A program made the translations under genes and the position numbers. This document shows, one piece after another, positions 18,293 through 27,213 of a stretch of DNA of 64,000 bases. The first letter of the stretch is position 1, and every line of letters starts with the position of its first letter. This stretch comes from Plantactinospora sp. BC1. GTDB lineage: Bacteria > Actinomycetota > Actinomycetes > Mycobacteriales > Micromonosporaceae. Location of the stretch: positions 248,001-312,000 of the forward strand of contig NZ_CP028158.1 of the NCBI RefSeq assembly GCF_003030345.1, given 5' to 3'. The notes under the pieces are model-generated. The model did no database searches. It had not been told where the DNA came from and worked only from the letters and a program-made list of their open reading frames with translations.

Positions 18293-19234
18293 ATGACCCA
18301 CAACATCGCGCTCGGCGCCATGCTCTTCGGCACTGTCCAGGACGAGCGGCGCTCCTTCGAACTCCTGGACCACTTCGTCGAGGCCGGCGGCACCTGGATC
18401 GACACGGCCAACTGCTACGCCTTCTGGGCGGACCCCAGCGGGTACGGCGGGCAGAGCGAGGAACTGCTCGGCCGCTGGCTGGCCCGCCGCCCGGGGGTAC
18501 GCGACCGGATCAGGATCAGCACCAAGGTGGGCTGCGAGCCGACCGTGGCCGGCCGGTTCCCGGAGACCGCGGAGGGGCTCTCCGCCTCGGCGATCAAGCA
18601 CGGGATCGACGGCAGCCTCCGCCGGCTCGGCGTGGAGCACGTCGACCTCTACTGGGCGCACATGGAGGACCGCCGCACGCCGCTGGCGGAGACGGTGGCC
18701 GCCTTCGACGAACTCGTCTCCGCCGGTACGGTCGGCGCGCTCGGCTGCTCGAATCACGCGATCTGGCGGGTGGAGCGGGCCCGGGAGATCGCCCGGACGA
18801 ACGGGATGACCGGGTTCACGGCGGTGCAGCAGCAGCTCAGCTACCTCCGCCCCCGCCCCGGGACCCGGCCCAGCGTGGTGCACCGGTTCGGTGCGGTCAG
18901 CGACGAGGTCGTCGACTACCTGGAGTCCCACCCCGAGATGTCGCTCTGGGCGTACACGCCGCTGCTCGGCGGCCAGTACACCCGGGCGGACAAGCCGCTG
19001 CCGCCGGAGTACGAGCACCCGGGCACCGAGCGCCGGCTCGCCGTACTGGACGAGATCGCCGCCGAGACCGGCACCAACCGCAACCAGGTGGTGCTCGCCT
19101 GGCTGACCGGGGGCAACCCGGCCGCCACCCCGATCGTCGGGGTGAGCACGGTCGCCCAGTTGCGGGAGGCCCTGGCCGGGGTGGCGCTGGTGCTCACCGC
19201 CGAACAGCGGGCCCGGCTCGACGCCGCCGCCTGA
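18293..19234 (+). CDS. Aldo/keto reductase, possibly a pyridoxal reductase
   Basis: This 313-residue NAD(P)H-dependent TIM-barrel oxidoreductase shows the catalytic tetrad of the superfamily. Asp and Tyr are in DTANCY near residue 42, Lys is in ISTKVG near 79, and His is in YWAHMED near 121. The C-terminal cofactor region GVSTVAQLREAL is present near 283. It is divergent from a PdxR/MocR-type regulator with only 46 bp between them. Since that regulator class senses pyridoxal phosphate and some aldo/keto reductases reduce pyridoxal, a pyridoxal reductase role is a reasonable inference; the sequence alone does not prove the substrate. Translation probably starts on a leaderless mRNA. Confidence 0.88.
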   Translation: MTHNIALGAMLFGTVQDERRSFELLDHFVEAGGTWIDTANCYAFWADPSGYGGQSEELLGRWLARRPGVRDRIRISTKVGCEPTVAGRFPETAEGLSASAIKHGIDGSLRRLGVEHVDLYWAHMEDRRTPLAETVAAFDELVSAGTVGALGCSNHAIWRVERAREIARTNGMTGFTAVQQQLSYLRPRPGTRPSVVHRFGAVSDEVVDYLESHPEMSLWAYTPLLGGQYTRADKPLPPEYEHPGTERRLAVLDEIAAETGTNRNQVVLAWLTGGNPAATPIVGVSTVAQLREALAGVALVLTAEQRARLDAAA

Positions 19235-19332
19235 CCCGGCTGCCGGGCGCCGACGGCCCGGAACCCGGCCCGACGAGCCGGCCCGGCGGATCGGGGGCGG
19301 GCGCGGGCGTGCGGTGCCGGGGAACCGGACGC

Positions 19333-19371
19333 GGGTCCGGGTGGCCACCTCGACGGTGACCACCCGGACCC
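19333..19371. terminator. Bidirectional terminator between aldo/keto reductase and M14 genes
   Basis: A 17-bp stem with one mismatch (left arm GGGTCCGGGTGGCCACC, right arm GGTGACCACCCGGACCC) closes a TCGAC loop between two convergent genes. Confidence 0.75.
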
Positions 19372-19389
19372 GGTGCCGTGCCGGCCGGG

Positions 19390-22077
19390 CTACCGTCCGG
19401 CGAGCGCGCCGTCCGGCTCGAACCTCGGCCGGAGCTGCTGGAGCCCGGTCGCGTCCACCTCGGCCGCCGGGCCGTGGTAGATCGCGTTGTACAGCAGGTT
19501 GAACTGCGCCCGGGGCAGGGTACGGAAGGTGATCTCGCTGCCGTACGTCACCACCTGTCCCTTGCCGACGTCGAAGGAGGCGGTGTTGACCGTGCCCCGG
19601 ATGTGCTCGGCGCCGCGCAGGTATCCGCTGGCCAGCACCTCACCCTCGGCCGGGTACTTCGACACCACCGTCCCCTTGCCGGTCAGCTCCCACGCCTGGG
19701 TGTCGTAGAGCCAGACCGGCCAGGACTCCGGCATGCCCCAGGCGACCGGGTTGGTCGGGTCGAACTCCTGGTGCAGCAGGCTACCGCCGGTGACGAACTC
19801 GTCCTCGTCGTCGGGCAGGGCCGGCTTGATCGGCAGTTTCAGCAGTTCCTGCACGGTCGCCACCGAGCTGCCGATCGCCAGCAGCGTGCCGCCGTCCCGG
19901 ACGAACTGCGCCAGCTTGCGCCAGCCCTTGTCGCCCACCCCGTAGGCCCAGGAGTACTTCTCGGCGTACTCCTTCGGGTCGAGGCCCTCGACGATGTCGT
20001 CCTTGGAGATGCCGTGCGACAGGACGATGGTGTCGTACAGCTCGTTCAGCGACTTCCGCTGGAAGTCCTGCGCCGCGACGACGTCGTAGTTGACGCCGTA
20101 CTGGTCGAACTGCCACATGTCCCAGCCGCCCGGCATGTTGCCGACGCCCCGGAAGAGCCCGACCCGGGTCTGCGGCTTGAGCTGCACCCCCGCGACGCGC
20201 GGCGCCCGGGCCACCGCGGTGACCTGGAGGCCGACCCTGGCCGAGGCGGTCGCCAGCACGTTGCGGGCCTGCGGGGTGGCCGGCACGACGTAGGTACCGG
20301 GCGGATAGCTGCCGCCCTGCGCGTCGAACCCCTGCGCGGCGCGGAACGTCGGGATGTTGGCGTCCTGCAACGCCGAGACGAGCTGGATCGTCCCGTACGA
20401 CTCGGGGCGGACCAGGTAGGCACCCCGGTTGCCGGGGGCGGGCGGCATCGTCACCTGGGGCAGCTTCACCGAGGTGACCCGTTCCAGGCTGGCCTCGAAC
20501 GGCGCGCGGATCTCGGCGACGTCGACCCCGAGTTGCAGCGGCAGGCTGGTCGTCGCCTCCGCGTACGGCAGCAGCACCGGGCAGTCGCCGCAGTCCCGTA
20601 CCTCCGGGTACCTGTCGGTGCCGAGCACCTGGTGCGCCCAGTTGCCGCGCGGCTGCCGCATCTTGATCACATAGGAGCCGGCGCCGTAGCGCTTCCCGTC
20701 GGCGACGAACTCCGAGGTGGCCCGGTCGATCTCCACCTGTGTCCACTCCAGACGCTGGAGCATCTCGAAGGTCGCGTACGGGTCACGCTGGTCGGCGTCG
20801 ACCACGAACGCGTAGCTGCCGGCCGGTACGCCCTTGGTCATGTACTCGTGCGGCACCGCGTACAGGTTGTCGTAGAGCAGGTCCCGGCCGTTCTCCGCGG
20901 TGTACTCCATCCCGGCGTAGGTGGCGATCTTCGCGTAGTCGACGATGTCCGCCAGGGTCCAGGTGTTGGAGCGGTACGGCTCGATCAGGCTCATCCTGGC
21001 CTGCTGCGGGCCGAGCGGGCGGCCGTCCGGCGACACCTGCGGGTAGGCGTAGTCGGTCACCGAGGCGATCTCGGTCAGGTAGACGCCGGAGCCGGTGAAC
21101 GGGAAGAACCCGACCGGCTGCTCCAGGGTCCAGAAGATGTGGTAATCGAGGCTGCCCACCCCGGTCTTGCCGGCGGCGGCGAGGGCCCGGGCGGCGTGCT
21201 GACCGATCGCCGAGACCGAGGAACTCATGTTCGCCGGCACGTTCTCGCTGGTGATCCCCCCGTACGGCGGTACGAAGATCCGGCTGCCGGTGTTCCCCTT
21301 CTGGTGCATGATGTGCACGATCGCCGGCCGGTACTTCTTCTCCAGCGCCAGCCGGTACTGCGCCTCGATCTGGGTGAACATCGTCCAGTCGCGGTTGTCG
21401 TCGTGCCCGGTGTACTTGTGGTAGAGGTCCGGGTACGTCCGCCGGTAGTCCGTCCCGGCGGTGGAGTTGAAGTGGTCGACGATGAGGTGCTGGCCGTCCG
21501 GGTTCTGCGACGGGACCAGCACGATGACCGAGTTGTTCAGGACGTTCCTGGTGAACTCCGAGTCCTCGGTGGCGAGCCGGTGCACGATGTCGTTGATCGC
21601 CTGTCCGTTGCCGACCTCGCTGGAGTGGATCGTCGCCTCCAGGTGGTAGAACGGCACCCCCTCCCCGGCGAGCCTGCGGGCCTCCTCGGGGCTGGTGTTG
21701 CGCGGGTCGGAGAGCTTCTGGTTGATCTCGACCAGGCGGTCCAGCCGGCGCAGGTTCTTCGGCGCGCTGATCAGCACGGTGGCGTACTCGTTGCCCATCG
21801 TGGTGCGGCCGATCGTCTCGTAGTCGACCCGGTCGGAGCGTTCCGCCACCAGTCTCATGTAGCGGAGCACGTCGGGATAGCCGGCCAGTTTCCCTTCGGC
21901 GCCCATCTTGAAGCCGAAGTGCTGTTCCGGAGTGGGGATGGGTGCGGCCCGCGCGGTGCCGGCGGCCTCGGCGAGACCGGGGCCGGCGGTGGCGGTTGGT
22001 GCGACGGCGGTGGAGCCGACCAGGGCCAACAGGCCGACACAGGCGGTGTACAACAACGGGGGGCGGGTTTTGAGCAT
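19390..22077 (-). CDS. Secreted M14 zinc carboxypeptidase-like peptidase
   Basis: This 895-residue exported protein has a signal peptide (about 1-32, ending TATA). Its M14 domain (about 55-400) shows the zinc ligands in ATIHSSEVG (H and E) and IVHIMHQKGN (third His). The substrate-carboxylate arginine lies in HDDNRDW, and a SQNPDGQ motif is present. The C-terminal half (about 400-895) is a long extension with a ThuA/glutamine-amidotransferase-like feel (GGTLLAIGSSVATVQELL), as in a known subset of large M14-like secreted proteins. It would degrade peptides outside the cell. The ATG follows GAAAGGTCC at a workable distance. A direct-repeat element lies 130 bp upstream at 22207. Confidence 0.85.
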   Translation of the reverse strand: MLKTRPPLLYTACVGLLALVGSTAVAPTATAGPGLAEAAGTARAAPIPTPEQHFGFKMGAEGKLAGYPDVLRYMRLVAERSDRVDYETIGRTTMGNEYATVLISAPKNLRRLDRLVEINQKLSDPRNTSPEEARRLAGEGVPFYHLEATIHSSEVGNGQAINDIVHRLATEDSEFTRNVLNNSVIVLVPSQNPDGQHLIVDHFNSTAGTDYRRTYPDLYHKYTGHDDNRDWTMFTQIEAQYRLALEKKYRPAIVHIMHQKGNTGSRIFVPPYGGITSENVPANMSSSVSAIGQHAARALAAAGKTGVGSLDYHIFWTLEQPVGFFPFTGSGVYLTEIASVTDYAYPQVSPDGRPLGPQQARMSLIEPYRSNTWTLADIVDYAKIATYAGMEYTAENGRDLLYDNLYAVPHEYMTKGVPAGSYAFVVDADQRDPYATFEMLQRLEWTQVEIDRATSEFVADGKRYGAGSYVIKMRQPRGNWAHQVLGTDRYPEVRDCGDCPVLLPYAEATTSLPLQLGVDVAEIRAPFEASLERVTSVKLPQVTMPPAPGNRGAYLVRPESYGTIQLVSALQDANIPTFRAAQGFDAQGGSYPPGTYVVPATPQARNVLATASARVGLQVTAVARAPRVAGVQLKPQTRVGLFRGVGNMPGGWDMWQFDQYGVNYDVVAAQDFQRKSLNELYDTIVLSHGISKDDIVEGLDPKEYAEKYSWAYGVGDKGWRKLAQFVRDGGTLLAIGSSVATVQELLKLPIKPALPDDEDEFVTGGSLLHQEFDPTNPVAWGMPESWPVWLYDTQAWELTGKGTVVSKYPAEGEVLASGYLRGAEHIRGTVNTASFDVGKGQVVTYGSEITFRTLPRAQFNLLYNAIYHGPAAEVDATGLQQLRPRFEPDGALAGR

Positions 22078-22206
22078 CGCGGGACCTTTCGACTCGACAT
22101 CAGTCGTCGTAGATCGACCGTGCCTGAACGCTAGCGGTGTGAATGAAGATCCACAGTGGGGTCGCTGTTCGCGTTTGTTCGGTCTTCGGTCCCGCTCGGC
22201 GGAAGC

Positions 22207-22222
22207 TCAAGAATGCCTCAAC
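22207..22222. promoter_or_regulatory. CTCAAG-N5-CTCAA direct repeat in the M14/MocR divergent region
   Basis: CTCAAG AATGC CTCAA is an 11-bp-period direct repeat between the M14 start (22077) and the MocR-like start (22262). A near copy, CTCAAG TAATG CTCAAG, lies about 130 bp upstream of the other M14 gene at 38312. Tandem TCAAG-type repeats at 11-bp period are typical of OmpR/SARP-type activator sites; the binder is unknown. Confidence 0.4.
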
Positions 22223-22261
22223 ACTGTTGCTCCGGGTGCGGGCCGCGAGGTATCAAGAGCC

Positions 22262-23662
22262 ATGATCGCCGGGGGGCCGCAGCCAGGGATCGGCGACCGG
22301 TTCCACCGGGCCGCCGCCGAGGTGCCCACCCGCCGGCCGGATCGGCTGCACGCCCGCGCGCTCGCGTTGATGCTCACCGACCGGTCGGCCCGGGGTATCG
22401 CCGACCGGCTCGGCCACCTGATCTACTCCGGGGAACTCGGCGCGGGGCTGCACCTGCCCACCGTGCGCGCCCTGGCCGCCGCGCTGCACGTCGGCCCGAC
22501 CACGATCGCGTCGGCCTGGGCCCAACTGCGGCAACGCGGGCTGATCCACTCGGATCGGCGGCACGGCAGTTTCGTCCGTGGCCCGGGGCGGCTCGCCGGC
22601 CGCCGCTACGCCAGCCTGCCGGCCCCGGCCCGGGTCCGGCTGGACCTCTCCACCGCCCTTCCCGACCCGGCCCTGCTGCCGGACCTGGCCGGCCCGATGG
22701 CCGAGGCGGTGCACGGCGCCCGCTGGCGCAGCTATCCCGACGACACCGTGGACGCGCACCTGGCGGCCGTGCTGGACCCGAGTTGGCCGTTCGAGGCCGA
22801 GGACTTCACCGTGACCAGCGGTGCGCACGACGCCGTGCACCGGGTCGCCGACGTGCTGCTCCACCCGCACGACCGGGTGGTCGTCGAGGAGGTCGCCGCC
22901 GCCTCGCTGCTGGACATCGTCGAGGACCACCGGGCCCGGGCGACCCCGGTGGTCTGCGACGACGAGGGACCGCTGCCCGAGGCGCTCGAACTCGCCCTGG
23001 CCGCCCAGCCCAGGATGCTGCTGTTCCAGTCCAGGATGGCCAGCCCGCACGGCCACGCACTGTCCCGGCGACGTGCCCAGGCGCTGGTGCCGATGCTCGC
23101 CGACCGGGACATCGTGATCGTCGAGCAGGACACCGCGCACGAACTCGCGCCGGCCCCGGACGTCTCGCTCGGCGAGTACCTGCCGGAGCAGACCCTCCTG
23201 GTGCGGAGCTGGAACAAGTCCCACGGACCGCACCTGCGGGTCGGCGCGCTGGCCGGGATCGGGCGGGTGGTGGCCCGGGTCCGGGCCCGGCAGCGCGCGA
23301 CCGGCAGCTGGCCGTCGGTGCTGACCCAGCGGGCCCTCGCACAGATGCTCACCGACCCGCAGACGCAGGCGGCGATCCGGCTGGCCCGGACCCGCTACCG
23401 GCAGCGCCGGCAGCGGATGGTCCGGGCCCTGCACGAGCACGGGCTGGCCCCCACCGGCGTGGCCGGGCTCTCCGTCTGGGTGCACGTCCGCAACGCCGGG
23501 GCGGCGATCCGGTCGCTGGCCGCCGACGGCATCGGGATCGCCTCCGGTGCCCCGTTCGTCGCCTACGGCGACGGCAGGTCGCACGTGCGGATCGGTACCA
23601 CCCTGCCGCACGACCAGCACACCCGGATCGCCCGTACCCTCGGCGAGGCGCACCGGGGCTGA
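22262..23662 (+). CDS. MocR-like regulator (GntR helix-turn-helix plus aminotransferase domain)
   Basis: This 466-residue protein has an N-terminal GntR winged helix at about 40-105 (GLHLPTVRALAAALHVGPTT is the recognition part). A divergent aminotransferase-like domain covers about 115-460. The segment RSWNKSHGPHLRVGAL supplies a lysine at the position of the PLP-binding residue, though the flanks are less canonical than in the PdxR-like protein at 16.7 kb. It diverges from the secreted M14 gene with 184 bp between, so it might control that gene or itself. The effector is unknown. The ATG has only AAGAG close by as a ribosome-binding site. Confidence 0.8.
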   Translation: MIAGGPQPGIGDRFHRAAAEVPTRRPDRLHARALALMLTDRSARGIADRLGHLIYSGELGAGLHLPTVRALAAALHVGPTTIASAWAQLRQRGLIHSDRRHGSFVRGPGRLAGRRYASLPAPARVRLDLSTALPDPALLPDLAGPMAEAVHGARWRSYPDDTVDAHLAAVLDPSWPFEAEDFTVTSGAHDAVHRVADVLLHPHDRVVVEEVAAASLLDIVEDHRARATPVVCDDEGPLPEALELALAAQPRMLLFQSRMASPHGHALSRRRAQALVPMLADRDIVIVEQDTAHELAPAPDVSLGEYLPEQTLLVRSWNKSHGPHLRVGALAGIGRVVARVRARQRATGSWPSVLTQRALAQMLTDPQTQAAIRLARTRYRQRRQRMVRALHEHGLAPTGVAGLSVWVHVRNAGAAIRSLAADGIGIASGAPFVAYGDGRSHVRIGTTLPHDQHTRIARTLGEAHRG

Positions 23663-23732
23663 CCGGCCGGCGGTCCCGGCGAGGGCCGGCGCACCGACCC
23701 CGCGCGGCCACCCGCCGGCCGCCCCGCCGGTC

Positions 23733-26063
23733 TCACGGGCCGGGCTCGGCTCCCTCGTCGGCGGCGGACCGGTCCGCGTCGTCGTGCGCGGCGGCGTCGG
23801 CGGGCGGGATGGGGAAGTTGCGGTCGAAGACGTTGTCGGGGTCGTAGACCGCCTTGAGCGCGCGCAGCCGGCCGAGGGTGGGCTCGGGAAACGCGTCCAG
23901 CAGGCGCTCCGGTGCGGTGTCCACCTCGAAGCTGAGGTACATGCCGTCGAGGTGCGGATAGAGCTCGGCCCAGTGCCGGTCGAGCCGGGACCGCCGCTGC
24001 GGGACGGTGGCGGCGAGCACCGAGAAGTTCTGGGTCCGGTGTGGATAGGCGGTCTCGTCCCGGGCGACGTCGTTGACGGCGCCGCCGACGGAGCGGAGCT
24101 GCATCACCAGTACGTCGCCGGAGCGGATCATCTTCGCCATCGCGCTCGCGGCCGCCGCGTCGACGTGGTGCAGCAGGCCGCTGTGGCTGTCCACCAGCCC
24201 CTGGCCCCGATGCTGGTTGCCGGGCGGCGCGACGATCGCCGGATAGGGCACCAGCTGGGCCTGCTGGTCGAGGACCGGTCCGATCTCCAGGAACGGGCTC
24301 AGCGCTGCCTCGGCCGCCTCGACGTCGTCACCGGCGTAGACCAGCGTGACCTGGGCCATCGGTGCGGCACCGCGCCGGGCGGGGAAGAGGGAGAGGAAGC
24401 TGGTGATCTCCCGGGGGGACTGCTCGACCAACCCGCCCCAGCGCTGGAGCAGCTCGGCCGGCTCCGAGGCGTCCACCACGAGCTGGGCGTAGACGACGTT
24501 GCCGACCTCGTACGCCTCCAGTTCGAGGGCGGTGACGACGCCGAAGTTGCCGCCGGCACCGCGTACCGCCCAGAAGAGGTCGGGGTGGTGGTCCCGGTCG
24601 ACCCGGAGCAGCCGCCCGTCCGCGGTGACGATCTCGGCGGCGACGACGTGGTCGATGGTCAGCCCGTACTTCCGGACCAGGTAGCCGATTCCGGCGGTGG
24701 TGGCGAGCCCGCCGACGCCGACGTCGCCGTAGTCGCCGGAGCTCATCGCCAGGCCGTACGGGGCGAGTGCCCGGGCGACGTGTCCCCACCGGGCACCCGG
24801 TTCCAGCCGGATCCGCCGGGTTGCCCGGTCGAGCACCTCGACCCGGTTCAGTTTCGACAGGTCCAGCACGATGCCGCCGTCGTTGGTGGAGCGGCCGCTG
24901 ATGCCGTGCCCGCCGCTGCGTACCGAGATCGTCACGCCTTGCGACCGGGCGTACCCGAGCGCCTCCACCACCTCGGCGGCGCTCTCCGGCCGGATCACCA
25001 GTGCGGGCGAGCCCTGCCGGCTGTAGCTGTGCCGGACGCGGTCGTACTCGGGGTCGCCGGGTTCGATCGCCCGCCCGGCCAGCGCGACCGGCAACGCGTC
25101 GTAGTCGATGCCCCGGTGCCGCCTGGCCAGCGCGACGGAGGGCCGGACCGGCCCGGTCGCGGTGCCGTTCTTGCGCCGCTCGGTGGCGACCGCCTCGCGC
25201 AGTGCCGGTGCCACATCCCGGCCGAACGTCTGGAGCAGGCGCGGGTCGTCCCGGCCGATCAGGAACGCGCTGAACCCCTCGTCGAGGACGAGCGGGAGCA
25301 GTTGGTCGACCCACTGCGCGGGCGGCCCCTGTAGGAAGCCGCGTCCGGCGGCGGAGAAGTCGACCTGCATGATGTTGAGCAGCCGGCGGATCTGCCGGGG
25401 ATCGCGTCCGGCGGCGACCGCCGCCTCGTCGATCAACCGGTTCGCGGTGACCCGGTCCGGGGTGTCCAGGTATTCCTGGGTCGGTAGCCATCCGTCGGCC
25501 TTGCGCCCGGTCAGCGCCAGCATCCGGGGCTTGTACGCACCCAGCCAGATCCCGATCTCGTGCGCCGGCGCGGGGCCGCGCCGCATTCCGGGTACCGGGT
25601 AGTGCTCGCCGGGCAGTCGCAGCGGTCCCGCCGTCGCGGTGTCCCAGACCCCGCGCAGCACGTCGATCGCCTCGTCCAGCGCCGCCACCCCCGGGCCGGC
25701 GCCGAGTCGGCGGGCGCCCATCCCCTCGATCGCGTCCCAGAACGCCCCGGCGCCGAGCCCGAGTTCGAACCGGCCTCCGGAGAGCAGGTCGAGGCTGGCG
25801 GCGGCCCGGGCCAGCACGGTCGGCGGGCGCAGCGGCAGGTTGAGCACGTTGGCCGAGACCCGGATCCGCTCGGTACGGGCGGCGACCCAGCTCAGCAGGG
25901 TCCAGGTGTCGAGGAAGCCGGGGTTGTAGGGGTGGTCCTGGAAGGTGGCCAGATCCAGTCCGGCCGACTCCGCCAGCTCGGCCAGCTCCACCACCCGCTC
26001 AGGCGCCTCCGCACTGGGCGTGATGAACGCCCCGAAGAGCAGCTCATGGCCGTAATCGGGCAT
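23733..26063 (-). CDS. Fused flavoprotein: LLM (luciferase-like) domain plus berberine-bridge-type FAD oxidase
   Basis: This 776-residue protein joins two flavoenzymes. Residues 1 to about 300 are a luciferase-like F420/FMN-dependent TIM barrel (LDLLSGGRFELGLGAG near 90-106). Residues about 340-776 are a PCMH-type FAD oxidoreductase ending in the BBE motif YDPDNVFDRNF. The 8-alpha-histidyl FAD anchor is H386 in VRSGGHGISG. At the position of the second anchor, usually cysteine, the sequence reads GDYGDVG with Tyr445, so flavin attachment is probably through His only. No signal peptide is seen, so both domains act in the cytoplasm, perhaps on the same substrate. Its downstream partner on this strand is unclear; an FMN-reductase-like gene lies just upstream but behind a terminator. 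Confidence 0.85.
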   Translation of the reverse strand: MPDYGHELLFGAFITPSAEAPERVVELAELAESAGLDLATFQDHPYNPGFLDTWTLLSWVAARTERIRVSANVLNLPLRPPTVLARAAASLDLLSGGRFELGLGAGAFWDAIEGMGARRLGAGPGVAALDEAIDVLRGVWDTATAGPLRLPGEHYPVPGMRRGPAPAHEIGIWLGAYKPRMLALTGRKADGWLPTQEYLDTPDRVTANRLIDEAAVAAGRDPRQIRRLLNIMQVDFSAAGRGFLQGPPAQWVDQLLPLVLDEGFSAFLIGRDDPRLLQTFGRDVAPALREAVATERRKNGTATGPVRPSVALARRHRGIDYDALPVALAGRAIEPGDPEYDRVRHSYSRQGSPALVIRPESAAEVVEALGYARSQGVTISVRSGGHGISGRSTNDGGIVLDLSKLNRVEVLDRATRRIRLEPGARWGHVARALAPYGLAMSSGDYGDVGVGGLATTAGIGYLVRKYGLTIDHVVAAEIVTADGRLLRVDRDHHPDLFWAVRGAGGNFGVVTALELEAYEVGNVVYAQLVVDASEPAELLQRWGGLVEQSPREITSFLSLFPARRGAAPMAQVTLVYAGDDVEAAEAALSPFLEIGPVLDQQAQLVPYPAIVAPPGNQHRGQGLVDSHSGLLHHVDAAAASAMAKMIRSGDVLVMQLRSVGGAVNDVARDETAYPHRTQNFSVLAATVPQRRSRLDRHWAELYPHLDGMYLSFEVDTAPERLLDAFPEPTLGRLRALKAVYDPDNVFDRNFPIPPADAAAHDDADRSAADEGAEPGP

Positions 26064-26172
26064 TGCTTACCTCCGCGCCCCGTCGGTCAACCGACAGGAA
26101 CTCTAGGTGAAATATCTTCTGCCACACAACTCATATGGCGAGCAACATATTCCGCGCGGGGTTCGGAGCAGC

Positions 26173-26208
26173 GTCGGCCCCCTCCAGGGACTCCCGGAGG
26201 GGGCCGAC
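26173..26208 (-). terminator. Terminator of the FMN-reductase-like gene
   Basis: A perfect 13-bp stem (GTCGGCCCCCTCC / GGAGGGGGCCGAC), extended by flanking GTTCGG / CCGAAC arms, starts 23 bp beyond the stop at 26232. It separates that gene from the flavoprotein fusion gene downstream. Confidence 0.7.
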
Positions 26209-26231
26209 CGAACGGTTCCTGAGCTGGCGGG

Positions 26232-26840
26232 TCAGCTCGACGGGTACGGCTGCGCCGCCAGCAGGTGCGCCAGGTGTGCGGCATTGCGGGCCAGTGTCCT
26301 GGTGGCGGCGCCGGTGGTCTCCGGCTTCGGCCCGGCGTCGCGGTAGTCGGTACCGCCCATCGCCTCGCCGACCCAGTAGGTGGACGCGGCGGCGGCGACG
26401 CTGAACCCGACGTCGTTGAGTGCCTGGAGCACCTCGGCGGTGACGTGGTGCGCCCCGTCCTCGTTGCCGACCACGGCCACCGCGCCGACCTTGCCGTAGG
26501 TCCGCAGCCGGCCCTGCTCGTCGGTCTCGGAGAGTTCGGCGTCGAGGCGTTCCAGCACCATCTTGCAGACGCTGGAGGGCTGACCCAGCCAGATCGGGGT
26601 GGCCACGACGAGGATCTGCGACTCCATCAGCTTGGCCCGGATGGCCGGCCACTCGTCGCCGTCGCCCTCGTCGGTGGAGACACCGAATCTGACCCGGTGG
26701 TCCACCACCCGGACCACCTCGCCCTGCACGTCGTGGTCGGCCAGCGCGGCGAGGACCTCCCGGCCGAGCAGTTCGGCGCTGGACGGCGCGGGGGAGGGCT
26801 TGAGGGTGCAGCACAGGACGAGGGCACGCAGGGTGGGCAT
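26232..26840 (-). CDS. Flavodoxin-like NADPH-dependent FMN reductase family protein
   Basis: This 202-residue flavodoxin-fold protein has an N-terminal ALVLCCTLKPSP loop in place of the FMN phosphate-binding loop. It also has a central ILVVATPIWLGQPSSVCKMVLERLD segment (VVATPIWLGQPSSVCK shown), typical of the family. It would bind FMN and reduce flavins or quinones with NAD(P)H. GGAG lies 6 bp before the ATG at 26840. It is encoded just before the LLM/BBE flavoprotein on the same strand, which invites a flavin-supply role, but the hairpin between them argues against simple co-transcription. Confidence 0.82.
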   Translation of the reverse strand: MPTLRALVLCCTLKPSPAPSSAELLGREVLAALADHDVQGEVVRVVDHRVRFGVSTDEGDGDEWPAIRAKLMESQILVVATPIWLGQPSSVCKMVLERLDAELSETDEQGRLRTYGKVGAVAVVGNEDGAHHVTAEVLQALNDVGFSVAAAASTYWVGEAMGGTDYRDAGPKPETTGAATRTLARNAAHLAHLLAAQPYPSS

Positions 26841-27010
26841 GTCGCTCCTCAGCTCGATCTTCCGGTACCCGAAGCCTCCTACCCCGGCGGCTTCCGGCCG
26901 AACCATCAGCAGAGATCAGCACCGACAAACCGGCCCGAAGCTCCGGCCCGGTGTGGCACAGTCGTCGGAAGTCGGTGCGGAAGGGTGGGAGACCGGCGGT
27001 GGAGACCAAC

Positions 27011-27178
27011 ATGACGGAGCGGCTGCTGGACGCGCTCAAGCGGGCCTCGGAGGCGCACGGGGAGCACGAGAAACAACTCGGCCGGGCCGACCCCGACTGG
27101 CCGCAGTGGTACGCCGAGCACATGACCCGGACCCTGACCGCGGACGGCTACGAGCTGACCCGGGCCACGCTGTCGTAG
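27011..27178 (+). CDS. Small conserved hypothetical protein (55 aa)
   Basis: This short acidic/basic helical protein begins MTERLLDALKRASEAHGEHE and contains DPDWPQWYAEHM, a pattern I recognise from small actinobacterial hypothetical proteins that often sit beside oxidoreductase genes. A GGTGGAG ribosome-binding site lies 6 bp before the ATG. No cysteine, signal peptide or membrane segment is present. The function is unknown. Confidence 0.6.
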   Translation: MTERLLDALKRASEAHGEHEKQLGRADPDWPQWYAEHMTRTLTADGYELTRATLS

Positions 27179-27213
27179 CCGCCCGGGCCGGTCCCGCCGG
27201 TGAACCCCCGGCG

